A stretch of 64,000 nt of DNA from the NCBI GenBank assembly GCA_018806985.1, contig JADANN010000426.1, positions 1-64,000 on the forward strand, written 5' to 3'. Position numbers and translations under genes: made by a program. Positions 10,313-21,865 of this stretch are shown here, in pieces (the first letter of the stretch is position 1; each line of letters opens with the position of its first letter). A model generated the notes under the pieces. The model worked only from the letters and a program-made list of their open reading frames with translations, made no database searches and had not been told where the DNA came from. Origin of the DNA: Angiostrongylus vasorum. Taxonomy: Eukaryota > Nematoda > Chromadorea > Rhabditida > Metastrongylidae.

Positions 10313-10376
10313 TTATCATTATTATTATTACTATTATTATCGTTATTATCATTATTACGATCATTACTATTACTAA
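10313..10376. repeat. (ATT)n-type trinucleotide tail
   Basis: Imperfect ATT/ATC repeat directly following the SINE body; the tail differs from the (TA)n tail of the 5,015 copy. Duplicate at 41,709-41,771. Confidence 0.9.
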
Positions 10377-10631
10377 ACAAGGGTTGTTGCACTAAAGGGG
10401 AAGGTATAAAAATGATTAAAATCGACTCAACATGAGCTGCGAAGCTCTTTCGTACGTTGAAAGGAAAGTGTTTGAATGGTGAACAACAGTAAATCGTAGC
10501 AAAAAGAAACAAATACAATGGACATATGCATATATACAACTACATAAGGCCTAAACTCCTCTGTACTTCTGCCATGCTACCAACTTCCCAAGCCTCCTAT
10601 TTATTGGAAAACTACTGCCTATTGCGGGAAA
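10377..10631. other. Spacer, copy 1
   Basis: Nothing recognised between the SINE tail and gene C. Confidence 0.4.
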
Positions 10632-11117
10632 TCAGTAAGCGCAGAACCAACGCGAAATTAGGGGGTCCAACGCACAAACTCGGACGTGGGAAGCAGTCTG
10701 TTCACAGTAATTTTTGCACAAGCTAAAATTGAAAAAAGAGCTTGATCTGAATAAGAGGGAAAGATTGGCAGAAACTTTGAGTACTGCAATCTGCAAGAAC
10801 GAATCTGCGGATATCCTCGACCGATGTACCAATTGGAATGACACATACCTCATCATCCGTGTTGGAATGAGTGGGAGGTATATTCAACGATCTGAAATAG
10901 TCATCGTCTGGGACGACACTCGATCTGCACATCTGAAAAAAATCAAAGAGGTACGTGCATCCAAAACTGACATCCATTTAAGAACGGCATGAGCAGTCAA
11001 AATCCAGTCAGTAGTGATAAGTTTATACGTAGTAGATAGAAAGACATTATTCTGACTGATGCTGTAATGCGACATCGTTGTGAGATGCAAGAGTAAAGTC
11101 AAAGGTACAGAACACAA
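10632..11117 (-). pseudogene. Gene C, copy 1: multi-exon gene, unknown, frame broken
   Basis: Not recognised. The minus-strand exon ending at 10,849 (MCRSSVVPDDDYFRSLN...) has a gtatgt donor. A 58-nt intron with acceptor gttcttgcag leads to the terminal exon 10,790-10,632 (IAVLKVSANLSLLFRSSS...), ending in TGA. Upstream coding text (MSHYSISQNNVFLSTTYK) is one nucleotide out of frame here but continuous in copy 2. Further possible 5' exons lie near 11,230-11,420 on the same strand (TNGRQLDALIDPNCCVYG, Cys-rich, after acceptor gctctccag). A G-run difference (5 against 4) changes the C-terminus between copies. Confidence 0.4.
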
Positions 11118-11503
11118 GTATTATCTGAGAACATTCTGGAATCTGGGAGTGGTATCGAGTCGAATCGATCACTGAACCGAAGGCAGTGCGGCACTCGGCA
11201 ATCCGTTAGTGGCAGGACCTTGCCGAAGTATCATGTAGAATGAAGTTGTGCTGTTGGTCGCATTTATGGGGCTGTCCATAAACGCAGCAGTTCGGATCAA
11301 TCAATGCGTCAAGCTGTCTGCCGTTTGTGCTGGAGAGCGCGTTATCTTTCACATATATCCCTTGCACCAACCATCTTCACCATGCTCTGTTCATGATGTC
11401 TGGCAACTGCCTACGTTTACGTTGCTTACTTTTTGAATGAGTGTTTGTCAATGTCAGCTGGAGGCTGTTGCTAAGTCTGTCGAATATAAGACTCTTGTTA
11501 TCT

Positions 11504-12704
11504 TTAGTTTTGCTTCCGTTGCAGTCGGAAGAATATGAAGCTGCGCATCTTAGCATCAAAACTAGCAATTGCGAGCATTTGCGTCGTCTTCAAAACGGCA
11601 TATTAATGAGAATTAAGGCGGAAAGGTCTGAGTCTGATCAATCCCTTCCTTAATGATGTTCTACGAATTAATCTTCGTTTAACATCGTGCATAGTATTAA
11701 ATGGATGTTTGGTCTATAAATTGAACATCAGGTGGCCAACAATCTATGAAGTCGGTGATTTTTTTCCTCGCAGACATGTCTAATAGTTATCTCCAACACA
11801 GAAGAGATAGTAGATTCAGGAAAGAGATAGTACGAATGAATGAAGTGTTATGTACCACGTGGAATCTGAAGATGTTCTGATATAAACAACGTAAACAGTT
11901 GCACAATGACTTAATCAGTATGTAGATGTCATATGAAGATTAAAGACTGGCATTAATATTAGCAGAGGATAGCTCTCACAGTGAATCACTTAGGTAGAAC
12001 AAACAACATGTTACATAAATCCGTTTCAACTAGGAGCAGTGGTTACGTAGAATGTCAGAAGATGCGAGAAAGAACAGCTCTTCAATTGAGTACCAGATGC
12101 TCACATGGTGTTCCGGAATGGGTTTGCTGCGTGTGGCGGCATTGATAAATATGCTTTCTGTTATCTGATCATTGTAATCTATGTGTTAGGCCGAAACATG
12201 CCACAAGTGAGCTTTCCTCAGCAACAGCCTGTTGTCGTTCCCATGCAATACTTATAAGGGAAGTGCGTAGATGAATTTGCCTCACTGTTTTGTTACAGTG
12301 TTCTCATGAGTAACGTTTAATTATCCGACTTGAACTTTGATGGCAAGTAGAGGTCTAAGCCTTTTAATGAAGTACTTTATATTAATCAGTTCTCTTACTT
12401 CAACCCAACTTGTTCTGCGTGCTTACTTTTTCATGAACTACTAAACACTGTTAATGCTATTGCTGTTCTCACTTCTGTGTTGTACCATTTCCTTCAAAAA
12501 GGCTAAAAGATTATAGTAAATATATTAAAAATTAGTCAGACTGTGAGGAAAAACTGTTTGCTGATTGGTTGGTACAAGTATTCCGGGCTATGTACATGCA
12601 TTCGATATATTCCTGTATCAAAAAAATCTTATAATGCTTATAGAAAATTGCCTCATCATGGAAGCATTAAGGACGGCGGATTATTTCAGCTTATCATTCA
12701 ATAG
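11504..12704. other. Unique stretch right of duplication copy 1
   Basis: 11,504-11,605 still aligns loosely (about 80%) with 42,900-42,985, then homology stops. From 11,606 to 12,704 I see no gene and no recognised repeat. Confidence 0.45.
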
Positions 12705-12978
12705 GACACGTGTGGAACAGTGGTCGGAGGCGCCCTGTAACACGCGCGTGGAATCGATCCCCACGCCCATGGCTCGCCAAGCCTTCCATCCCTCTGGGGT
12801 TGGCAAGTTGATACTAGACTTTTCTGGGAGGATAGCAGCACAGGCTTGATAAATCGGTAGGCCACTGCGAGTCATTTGTAAAGGCCAGATATGCGTTCAG
12901 CCACCTCCAAACGATGCTTAATGAAATCGAATGCATGGCGCATCACTAAGGTATTGATCAACGCGGAGACTTTATTTT
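12705..12978 (+). mobile_element. tRNA-derived SINE (family A)
   Basis: Head GACACGTGTGGAACAGTGGT (A box) with a B box GGAATCGATCC 40 nt on; full body (GGCCAGATATGCG, CACCTCCAAACGATG), ending in GACTTTATTTTTTTTT. The tail is T-rich, unlike the TA and ATT tails of sister copies. The most complete tRNA-like head of the family in this window. Confidence 0.88.
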
Positions 12979-13144
12979 TTTTTATCCTCTTATCGTTCAT
13001 TGGATCTAATTTTATCAAGTTTGCGGTTTCCAAAGGTTTTTTTTGTAATTTGAAAATTTATGACAATGTTTCTGGCAACAGTTACTTGCTACAACATGTT
13101 GTAACTACGTATTTTGTAGAAGATGGGCTATGCATACTTAGACT

Positions 13145-13508
13145 GTGGGTGAACATAAGCCGTTCTTTAGGTTTCGTAGCGTTCCGGCTTGTCAGCTCTC
13201 CATAGCCAGCGTGAAAATGTCGGAATTGGAGAGGGCCAGGTCCTCACTATGCGACAACGACACAATCTTTGGAAAATTTACTCGAAAAGGCACTCATGAA
13301 GGAAACACATACGACGACTGTGAGGCTTGTCTTGCTATTATTGTGCTTAGTTTTACTAACTGAGTTACAATTGCTTCTTCGTCTATCTCTTGCTCAACAA
13401 TTTTTTTAGGTAATGGCTTCTCCTAGTGTCGTTTCGCAGAGAGAAGCACACTTCTTGGCATTACCGAAGAAAAGGATGGGTTTGTTGCAAGGAGAGAGCA
13501 CGCAGTAG
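13145..13508 (+). pseudogene. HINT-family (histidine triad nucleotide-binding) gene relic
   Basis: Two pieces match the HINT1 type of small purine-nucleotide phosphoramidase. The first, ATG at 13,217, reads MSELERARSS and NDTIFGKFTRKGT, the start of the HIT domain. The second, after the acceptor aatttttttag (near 13,409), reads REAHFLALPKKRMGLL, matching the conserved HFL-IPKKR strand. Between them the usual CLAFHD-SPQAP segment is altered (YDDCEACLAII) and the donor is weak. TAG at 13,506 ends the frame, and the exon(s) with the HxHxH catalytic triad were not found. An RTE element starts about 45 bp later. I infer a truncated, non-functional copy. Confidence 0.65.
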
Positions 13509-13552
13509 GCTTCAATTATAATAAAGGTTATAGTTTCAACACCACAGATCTC

Positions 13553-16500
13553 TTTCAAATGAGGGATCTCGAGCCGTTCAGTCGCGAGCCTACGTGGCGC
13601 GTCCTCTGGTGGCGGATAGCGGATAAATCGCGGTCGAAAATCGGCCTATGCTTCCCTGAGACACAAATGGACCCAGCACATAGACCACCTCCTTCCGCTG
13701 CGCCGATTTGGTGCACACTTTCTATGTTTACGAGGCATAATCATGCATGCGTGTGTGGGAGCGTTTTCGCTTATGCGGATTGTATTCTACGAGTCAATTC
13801 GACCAGAAGATTGCAATCAAGCGAAAAGGAAGTACATGGGAGGTGAATAAGACTCACCTCCAACAAATAAGCTCCATGTCCACCCTGGGAAAGACTGGCA
13901 AGCTACCCGTGAGTATACCCCACCCTCACCTTCAGAACAGAACAAGCCATACGTGGGTGTCAAAATGCTAAACACAGTAAAAGAAACGGGCTTCATTTTT
14001 CCTGACGCCGAACGACCCCCGATTCGGAAGCGTGGGTTAGGACGAGTACGGAGAGGCTGCTAAAATGTCATGGCCATTCTAAGCTGCCTAGATCGCAAAG
14101 AACTAAGGTGACGATCTGTATCTACAATGTACGCACACTTGTACGTACGTTTTCGATAGAAGACTTAATCATGCAAGCAAGAAGGATAAAGCACGACGTC
14201 ATCGTCCTGGCCGAGACGAGACGACGCCACCCATTCAACGCCGTCTATGACACCGGAGAAGCACTGTTCCTCGGAACATGCGACAGCAGAGGAGGCGGCG
14301 GCGTCGCCGTTCACGTCAACACGAGTTTGTCCATGAACATCGATTCATTCGAACAACTATCACCCGAATCATACATCTACAATTGCACAAATGTGGATCA
14401 ATATCGGTTTTGACAATCTTCGACGTCCATGCACCGGCATCAACCTATGAAAAACGAAAAGCAGAAGAATTCTGAAAGGACTTGGAAAAAATTCTGCAGA
14501 GAAGACCACAGATTCTCCAAGGTCATCATTGGAGAACTTAACGCTAAGATCAGAAGAAGAAGAACGTCTGAACAACGTCGGCTAAGTGGCTCTCTGGCTT
14601 TATCATGACGACCAAAACCATCTAACTCGGAATTCCAGAAACCCCACCCTCAACGCTGGACGTGAGATTCTGCCAGCGGGGAGTCCCATAGCGAAATAAA
14701 CTACATCATAGTAAATAGAAGGTTTTTCCCAACCGATGTCGTTGTTGTCTCAAAATTCTACAAGGAATCAGACCACCGTCTCCTTCGTGCAAGATTCTAC
14801 TTCTCGCGGAAAGGAGAAAAAAGCCGCTAAATTTAAAAAACGAAGTCCCAAAACCACCGTTAACTGGGACTTATTCAATTTACTAGTCGGCGGTTGGAAA
14901 GATGCCGTTGTCGATAACATCGACGAAGAATACGGTCGGCTCATTTTACATCTTCACGATAGCGCTGTGAAAGCTGAGATTTCGAAAGTCACCAAGAGGC
15001 GACTGTCTCCACAAGCACCCAAGCTAATACGCCAGCGTGGAATCGCACGAGTTGCAAGCAACCGCTAACTAACGTTCGAGCTTGCAAAACAATAAAGACA
15101 GGCGATAGAGAAAGATCTTAAAGAAGGAAAAGCAGCAGTTAGGGTCGAAGCTGCAGAGGTTGGGAAAAGCGCGCGCGAAACACACCGAAGCTTCGTCAAC
15201 TACAAAACCAAGATAATTGCACTCCTGCGCCCAGAAGGAACAGTTACAGCGTCCGGTTGGGCAATGGAGAAAATCATTTACGCATACTACTCGGATCTCT
15301 TCGATAGCCATGTCCACCTGCCGTCATATGAAATAAAGGAGGATGGATATGTTGTAGCACTGGTTCTCCTTCCGAAATCCGACATGCCATTTCGTCGGTG
15401 AAAAATCGGACACCTCCAGGTCCGGACAGGATAAGACCTGAACACCTGAAAAACCTTCCGCCAGTCCTCATAGACACACTGGCTCGGCTCTTCAGACGTT
15501 ACCTGTCCGAATGCAAGGTCCCTACCCACTGGAAGACCAACAACACCGTGTTATTGTTCAAGAATGGTGACCTCCACGATATCGGTAACTATCGCCCAAG
15601 CTGCTAGCTGTTTGATGTCTACAAACTTTTCACTCGAACCATCCTAAACAGGACTGACAGAATAAAGCAGCCGTCTGAGGAAGCTGTGTTTCGAAAAGAA
15701 TTTAGGACGATTGACCACATCCACACGACAACAAGACTCGTTGAAGTATCTCGAGAGTACAAAACACCGCTCTCTCTCACTTTCATCGATCTAATGGAGG
15801 CCTTTGACTCAACTGAGACAGAAGCAGTCATAGAAGCCCTTGATAGTTAGGGGAGTCTCTAGTCGATATATAAAGATTCTTCATGGTCTGCACAAAAAAT
15901 TTCACAACTAAGGTATCACCATTCTACGACGATATTATCATTGACGTCAAAAAGAGGAGCTGGGCAAAGCGACACCATCTCGCCAAAATTATTTAGGGAC
16001 CACCCTCCAGAACGTCCTGCGAACATTGGAATGGGAAAATATGAGAGTGAAAATCGATGGTCGGCAGTTACACCATCTTCGCTTTGCTGATGACATCGTC
16101 CTTATAACACCAAACATTAGCAAAGCGAAACGAATGCTTACCGACTTTGATAAAGCCTGTGGAATGATTGGTCTTCAACTAAATCTCACAAAAACGATGT
16201 TATGAAGAACGGATTGGTTTCGCATGCCCCATTCATGCTCAACGGAACGAATATCTCCGAATGCTCTAGTTATATCTATCTAGGTCGGGAAATCAATATG
16301 ATGAACGACCTAGCTCCAGAGCTGAGCAGAAGGAAACGAGCGGCTTGGGGGTGTTTTCAAGAGCATCGAGGATGTAGTGAAGAGGATAAGGAACACCCGA
16401 CTCCGTGCCCACCTTTTCGACTCAACAGTACTTCCTGCCCTAACGTATGCGTCAGAAACTTGGTCGCTGCGTAAGCATGACGAAAGGTCACTTAGCGTTA

Positions 16501-16928
16501 TTGAACGCGTAGTCGAAAGGGCGATGGTAGGAGTATCCCTTTCCACAGAAGTAAAGGAAGGGATCCGAAGGTCCGATCTGCGTCGACGATCAAATATCAA
16601 GGATGGCGTTCTGTACGCCAAACAAACGAAGATAAGGTGGGCCGGACACGTAATGCGCATGAATGACAACCGATGGACAAGAGCCGTTAGTGACTGGATT
16701 CCTCGGGATGTCAAATGTACTGCAGGAAGACCATCGACCCGATGGCCAGAAATCTCCACAAAGAGCCTTAAAGAAAAATATGATGCTCGACGAGTCCCTA
16801 GAGCGAGCAGAACCCATTGGGCTACTCTTGCACGCGACAGGGGAAAAATGGAAGACTTACTGGCGCCCGCTCGAGTCACTCGACGATCAACGGGACTACA
16901 GGTGATACAGGTGACAGGTGACAGTTGA
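13553..16928 (+). mobile_element. RTE-type non-LTR retrotransposon, nearly full-length, inactive
   Basis: The 5' region (13,553-14,100) matches the 5' region of the inverted element at 57.5-57.75 kb. An apurinic endonuclease domain starts near 14,108: YNVRTL, LAETRRR, VIIGELNAKI (normally GDFNAKI) and SDHRLLRARF. A linker and the reverse transcriptase follow, with the FADD-type motif LRFADDIVL near 16,080, and a C-terminal region open from 16,377 to 16,928 (LPALTYASETW, IRWAGHVMR). It ends in CAGGTGACAGGTGACA-type short repeats typical of RTE 3' ends. More than ten stops or frameshifts across the ORF make it inactive. Confidence 0.88.
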
Positions 16929-16934
16929 AAACCA

Positions 16935-18299
16935 AGAAGCAGAGGAACATATTTGATTGACGTTCCAGTGTATAACCTATATCACACCCAGTAATCATCT
17001 AAAGAATCGACCCGGTAGTAAAGTCTCAACCTGACTCCACCTTATGTGCCTAATTTGTTTTATGTCTTCTGCATAAGATAAACGAAGAGTAAAACACTTC
17101 CCTAGTCGGACTTCTCATTTCCTACGCTTTTTGGTGACCGCGGACTCACAAGTAGCTCACCTCGCTTTACCGTCGGAGCAGGCTGTATAATAATCAAGGG
17201 TCCCCAGCTAATATAAGTGTGGCACATCTTTTGAAAGTGGCCCCAGATAAGCGCTTTCATAACTACCTGTCGCTTGGTCCCTGAACTTTGCTTGACTCAA
17301 CATGACTGAACGTCGACTCGTCGACTGAACCGCATATAAGAAGCACACCTAAACATGTGTGAAAGGATACGATAACGTCTTAACGTTGACACAATTGAGC
17401 CACGAATTGTAAGGGAAAGGAAAAAAAACTCTTAGTCTATACGAATCTCAGTGCTCGCAAAATGTCGCTCCAGGTAGGTGTCTAACCGCTAAAAAACTAC
17501 CCAAAATGTGTTACACAGCTTCACAACTGATTTCCTCTACATCACTTGCATGACAGAAATCCGCAGGACGTTCTCGTTACAGAGTTAATGAAGATAGTGA
17601 TCGATTAGTAACAGAGTCCGTGGTTTACAATACATGCTTTTGCGCTTTTGCATAGGATATGTAATGACAAATTAGCAGTCTAGGGCAACACACCTGTGCT
17701 GGGGTGGCCTTCGACGACATTATCCAGGTCCCAATGTAAGGTGACTGAATAGCAAAAGCAAAGTGCTCATTCCAGCCTGAATGCATGGCGCTCTAACAGG
17801 CTAGAAAGGAGCATGTTTACAGCAAATAATGGGAAAAAAAACTAGTCACTGTACTCTAAGAAGAGAAGATGTTTTCCCACATGTGAACACGAGAATACCA
17901 ACACATCACCAAAACAAAAAACGATTGCAACTATAGGTGTTTTCAAAGATGCTAGCAAATAACACACTCTTTTACATATCCATTTTTCAACTACACATGA
18001 ATTGGAGCCAAACCTTGGCGCTTTCAGAAACATGAATTACATATGGCAATAAAAAAAAAGAACTTTAGAGAGATAACAGCAGAGAAACACGCGGTGGAAC
18101 ATCACCCTCACCTAAATAGAAATTCAATGATCGTTTGGCCTACAATCTCAGAGGAAGTTTGAGCATAAGTGACCACCGTTGATTTCCTGCCGAAACGGTA
18201 AAACTAGTCGGCAATTTAAACACTGCAACACTGCCACTGCCCAGCGTGTCAAATCGGTGACAAATAGTGAAAGGCAGTAACTAGTTACTAAGAACGTTA
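16935..18299. other. Unassigned unique stretch
   Basis: No gene or known repeat recognised. A possible micro-exon (ATGTCGCTCCAG followed by gtaggt, 17,461-17,478) is too short to support. Confidence 0.4.
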
Positions 18300-18600
18300 A
18301 CATGGTGATTTCAACTACAGCCTCAGCTTAACTGACTACAATGAAGATTAGTGTCCCCTCAGATCATTCCCGTTGACAGGTGATTGTTGATGGCACCGTT
18401 AGGAGAGAGAGTGGCTGACAGAAAGGCAGGCTAAGGGCTTCGAGAGGTATAGCGTTGCAACTACATGCTACATTTCACCGGCGTTCGCTAAACAGTGCAA
18501 TTTTTGCTAGCATATCGACGCGTGTTCGAAGCTATGTTGAGTCCACCTGAAACTCACAACTCCCGCTTCACCTGTTGTGGACTTTCTATCTTTTAACATT
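18300..18600 (+). mobile_element. Family M TIR/SINE element, partial
   Basis: Begins with the family body GTGATTTCAACTACAGCCTCAGC, then TCCCGTTGACAGGTGATTG and a tRNA-like segment (GGCTTCGAGAGGTATAGCG ... GTGTTCGAAGC). The ends are degraded. Confidence 0.55.
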
Positions 18601-19139
18601 TTTTCAAAAACTAGGGGACCATAAGTCTCGATTACACAGGCTAACTTCTCCATCTTTTTGGGCCACTTAGAGTTGTACAGTCCTCAATGTAGAATGTAGA
18701 ATGTTTCTATTATGCAAGTACGATCTAAGCATTCTTTGATAATATTCTACTATTGTTTGGCATAAACAAAGGTTTTATTAAGCACTATGAGGTTCCCGCT
18801 GTGAAGACAACAGTTACAAGATCTCCTGGGCAAATAACGAGCAGATACAAGCCGATTCCAATAGACAACTTTGGCAGTGCCTCAAAAAAGAGCCTGGAGG
18901 CATCCTCGTTCAGGACCAACGTCGTGGGTTCGTCTGACAAATACAGCCTACAGATTCATCATGGCGCCATAAAAACCAAAACTTTATTTCTTCACTCCTA
19001 CTCAAGTTATGAATGATATGCATGTCACTATTTGCTATGTGCTGCTCTGCTTCAGTAAGCAGTGCATTTATGTAAGCAAATGGAAGTATACTGTTCATTT
19101 TATTTCCGCATTTTTATATCCGCGCATCCCAAACAATAA
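18601..19139. other. Unassigned stretch, possibly BEL/Pao-related
   Basis: An 87-codon plus frame at 18,753-19,016 (KHYEVPAVKTTVTRSPG) is of unknown origin. It could be an upstream part of the BEL/Pao remnant at 20.1 kb, but no diagnostic motif is visible. Confidence 0.3.
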
Positions 19140-19445
19140 CCATAGTCTTGACCTTTTTATTTACTGCCTACTCTTTTTAATTATACGCTGTGTTGCGAAA
19201 TATACCTTTTATGATGCTGAGATATTTGCAAAACTCCAGACCGTAGGTGTTTGCGGTGGGGAACGAACGCGCTATTATCTTTTCTGCGGAGAAACGTGTT
19301 CACCACCACACCATGCTGGTCCTTCGTTTCGCCTGTCTCTCAGCTAGTTCTGTCGATCACTGCCACCATCAACTACCCGTCAACGGGGTTGATCTGGGAC
19401 AGCCCAAATCGGCATTAAACCCAGTTAGGCTGAGGCTAAAGCTGT
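19140..19445 (-). mobile_element. Family M TIR/SINE element
   Basis: Starts with TTTATTTACTGCCTACTC, then ATGCTGAGATATTTGCAAAACTCC, then, inverted, a tRNA-like segment (on the minus strand GGTGTGGTGGTGAACACG ... GCGCGTTCGTTCCCC), then the body to CAGTTAGGCTGAGGC. Family consensus with moderate divergence. Confidence 0.65.
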
Positions 19446-19662
19446 AATCACAATCTTAACTCTTTTTTTTACTGCCTAATATTTTTTAATGGAAAGGTAT
19501 GTGGCGGAATATAACTTCTACAATGCTGAGGTATTTGCAAAACTCCGAACTGCAAACACCTGCTTTCCGGAGTTTTGCAAATATCTCAGCATTATAGATA
19601 TTATATTTTGCAACATACCCTGCCACTGAAAAGAATAGGCAGTAAATAAAAAAATCAACAAT
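19446..19662. repeat. Foldback of two family M ends
   Basis: About 95-bp arms (19,452-19,548 and 19,566-19,660) are inverted copies of each other around a spacer of some 15 bp; both arms carry ACTGCCTA and ATGCTGAGATATTTGCAAAACTCC-type text. It looks like a TIR element that has lost its whole middle. Confidence 0.75.
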
Positions 19663-20129
19663 TGTTTGTATTGTTTATGTTTATATTTATTCCAAAAGAT
19701 TTGAAATCCAACTGTTTAATCGACCACCGAACAACTGCAGCCGTCGCGAAACTTTATAGGCACATCAACTCAACTCGTGGGACAAACACCTAGGAATGGC
19801 ACAACTCTGTTAATGTGCACGTCGGTTGCTGTTTCCCACTCTGATGACGCTTCGAGACATATTGTGGTTATAGCTTACCTTTCAAAGCTAGTCTATCCAA
19901 TTTATCTGATAATAGGAATCTTGCATTTTTCTCATCCTTATGCTTTACGCAGTACAATTAATAGTAAACCACATCTCATTTTGCTCTACCTTGCTGGAAT
20001 TATGAAGCACCTGAAGCAAAAAAATAACAGAACGTGTTTCACCACTATCGCGTTAAAAACAATATCACTATCTATGTCACTGTGAAGTTATTAAAAAGAA
20101 CAGCTCTACTCTTAATAAGGACGTGTTTA
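19663..20129. other. Probable upstream part of BEL/Pao remnant
   Basis: A 102-codon plus frame (19,777-20,085) with TTLLMCTSVAVSHSDDASRH may be a diverged protease-region remnant; the spacing before the RT fragment fits. Low confidence. Confidence 0.3.
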
Positions 20130-21367
20130 CGACGGTTCATCTAAAACGAAAGAGAAGTACTGCCTTAATGACATTCTATACTCTGGTCCTGCAGTTTTTC
20201 GTGATTTCACTGGAATTCTCATTCGTATTCGTTCCCATAGAATTCTGATTTTCAGTGAAATCGAAAAAGACGTTTCACGTGGTTGGTCTTCATCCAGAGT
20301 TCCGTGATTGCACCCGTTTATTCTGGCCAAAGGATCCAACGTGAACTATTTCTAACGATAATGTTACCACTTATCGTTTCACATGCATGCCGTTTGGATT
20401 AGTGAGATCTTCGTTTCGTTTAGTTGGTGTGATTCAGCATCACCTCACTCAATCTGATACTCAACTGTCCAATGACACTGTCTGCAACAAGTGTGTGGGT
20501 AACATTTCCTTCGAAGTCAACACTATTAGTAATGGCAGTGTGTACTACAATTAATTTAAACAATTTTTTCAGGACGCTAATATAAACTTAAAAGCCTGCG
20601 CTAGCACTTCCTGGGCCCTCAATAAATTCTTTGACATGCAGAAAAGAAATCCTGTTTCTACCTGAGAGACAGGCGAAACGAAGGACCCGCATGGTGTGGT
20701 GGTGAGCGCGCTACTCCCGGAAAGGACAATAGCGCGTTCGTTCCCCACCATAGGCACCTGCGGTCCAGAGTTTTGCAAATATCTCAGCATCATTAAAGCC
20801 TGTTTCTACCCTTCAAAATCTCTTCGATCTTGAAAGGAACATGGCGACGACATTATAAAGGTCCCTTTTACCCATTTTGGACAAGTCTCAGTATGCCTGG
20901 ACTAGAAGGAAAGTGCTCCCATATGTTGTTAACGCATTTGATTCCCTCGTATTACTTTCCCTGGACTTCAGTTCTTCAAGGGAAATATTTCTTTCTATCA
21001 ATCTGGAAGATCCAATTGGCTTAGGATGATATCTTACCTCCAGATAAACATTCTCAGATGCAATATCTTATTTCCGCATGGTCTACTTCTTCGACCATTC
21101 CTGGAGTGGTATTTTCTATTGGCCACATTTCATCATGTGAGTACGAAATCCGTGTCTTCATTGATGGCTCTTCCTGCCCCGTACCCGATGTACTGTGCTG
21201 CAGCCTACATAGTTCGACAACGACCCCGTGACGTGCCTACAGTGTCACTTATCATTTGTGAATCCAAGTTTGCGTCACTTCGTCACGAGGTTAATATCCC
21301 ACGGCCGAAACTACCTGCATTAATTATTGGTGCAAAGCTTCCCACATTTGTAACCAATTACAAGTGA
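20130..21367 (+). pseudogene. BEL/Pao-type LTR retrotransposon pol fragment
   Basis: Two halves read as BEL/Pao reverse transcriptase and following region. First half (20,130-20,645): LNDILYSGPAVF, RIRSHRILIFSEIEKAFHVVGLHPEFRD and LFWPKDPT, then YRFTCMPFGL in a shifted frame, then the DANINLKACAS region. The second half, open from 21,026 to 21,364, has AAAYIVRQ and the SKFASLR-like segment followed by PRPKLPALIIGAKL, which corresponds to the RNase H start. Frameshifts, stops and an inserted SINE-like element (20,655-20,800) show it is dead. No LTRs were identified. Confidence 0.7.
20655..20800 (+). mobile_element. Family M element inserted in BEL/Pao pol
   Basis: Contains GAGAGACAGGCGAAACGAAGG, the A-box-like GGTGTGGTGGTGAGCGCG, the B-box-like GCGCGTTCGTTCCCC and the GTTTTGCAAATATCTCAGCAT end. 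Flanked on the left by CCTGTTTCTACC and on the right by CCTGTTTCTACCC, a 12-bp direct repeat that looks like a target-site duplication. Confidence 0.75.
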
Positions 21368-21464
21368 AAATTTCTACAAAATTTCTTTGTACAGATAGCA
21401 ACATTGCTTTAGTTTTAATTCGATGAGCAATGCACCTTCCCATCTTTAGACTAAACCGTGTCTA

Positions 21465-21690
21465 CACCAAAATGATACTGAGATATTTGCAAAACTCCGG
21501 ACCGCTGGTGTCTGCGGTGTGGACCAAATACGCTATTACCCTCTCTGGAAGTTAACGCGTTCACCACCACACTATGCGAGTCCTTCTTTTCGCCTTTCGT
21601 TTTGAGTTTTGCAAATATCTCAGCTTCGTTATGGTTGCATTTCCTATAATACCCTGCTATTAAAAAAGAATGCGCAGTAAACAAAAAAAT
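21465..21690 (-). mobile_element. Family M element
   Basis: ATGATACTGAGATATTTGCAAAACTCCGG, then an inverted tRNA-like core, then an inverted end (GAGTTTTGCAAATATCTCAGC ... AGTAAACAAAAAAATGAAG). The body between core and right end is shortened. Confidence 0.65.
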
Positions 21691-21865
21691 GAAGATACCG
21701 TGTCTACATCGCCCACGATAATTGCTCCAACACCTCTATTCTACAAATACCGGTCAGATGAGCCTGCAGACATTGGTACTGGAGGAACAACGACGAAAGA
21801 ACTATTGGAGTTACTGCTTGATGTCCTCGATTTCTTATTTAATAAGACAAAACACAGCCCAGGGG

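Larger units (their letters stand above)
1..11503. repeat. Direct segmental duplication, copy 1
   Basis: This block recurs in the same orientation about 31.4 kb downstream. The offset drifts from about 31,502 at the left to 31,395 at the right because of indels. Gene exons, the mariner relic, SINEs and even small palindromes are shared in order. Most stretches are identical for tens to hundreds of bases, with scattered substitutions and many +/-1 changes in homopolymers. The left edge is not visible because the block starts at the window edge. The right edge is sharp: near-identity ends about 11,503 and drops to roughly 80% for another 100 bp. Confidence 0.95.

Noticed and set aside
10063..10539. 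158-codon minus-strand frame with an Asn/Asp repeat
   Set aside because: Made of the antisense of a SINE and its ATT-type tail; no independent coding evidence.
10897..10980. 22-nt intron in gene C (gtacct...ttttcag)
   Set aside because: Too short for a spliceosomal intron; copy 2 reads straight through this segment in frame.
16310..16879. 189-codon minus-strand frame
   Set aside because: Antisense of the RTE C-terminal ORF at 16,377-16,928, which has the recognisable motifs.
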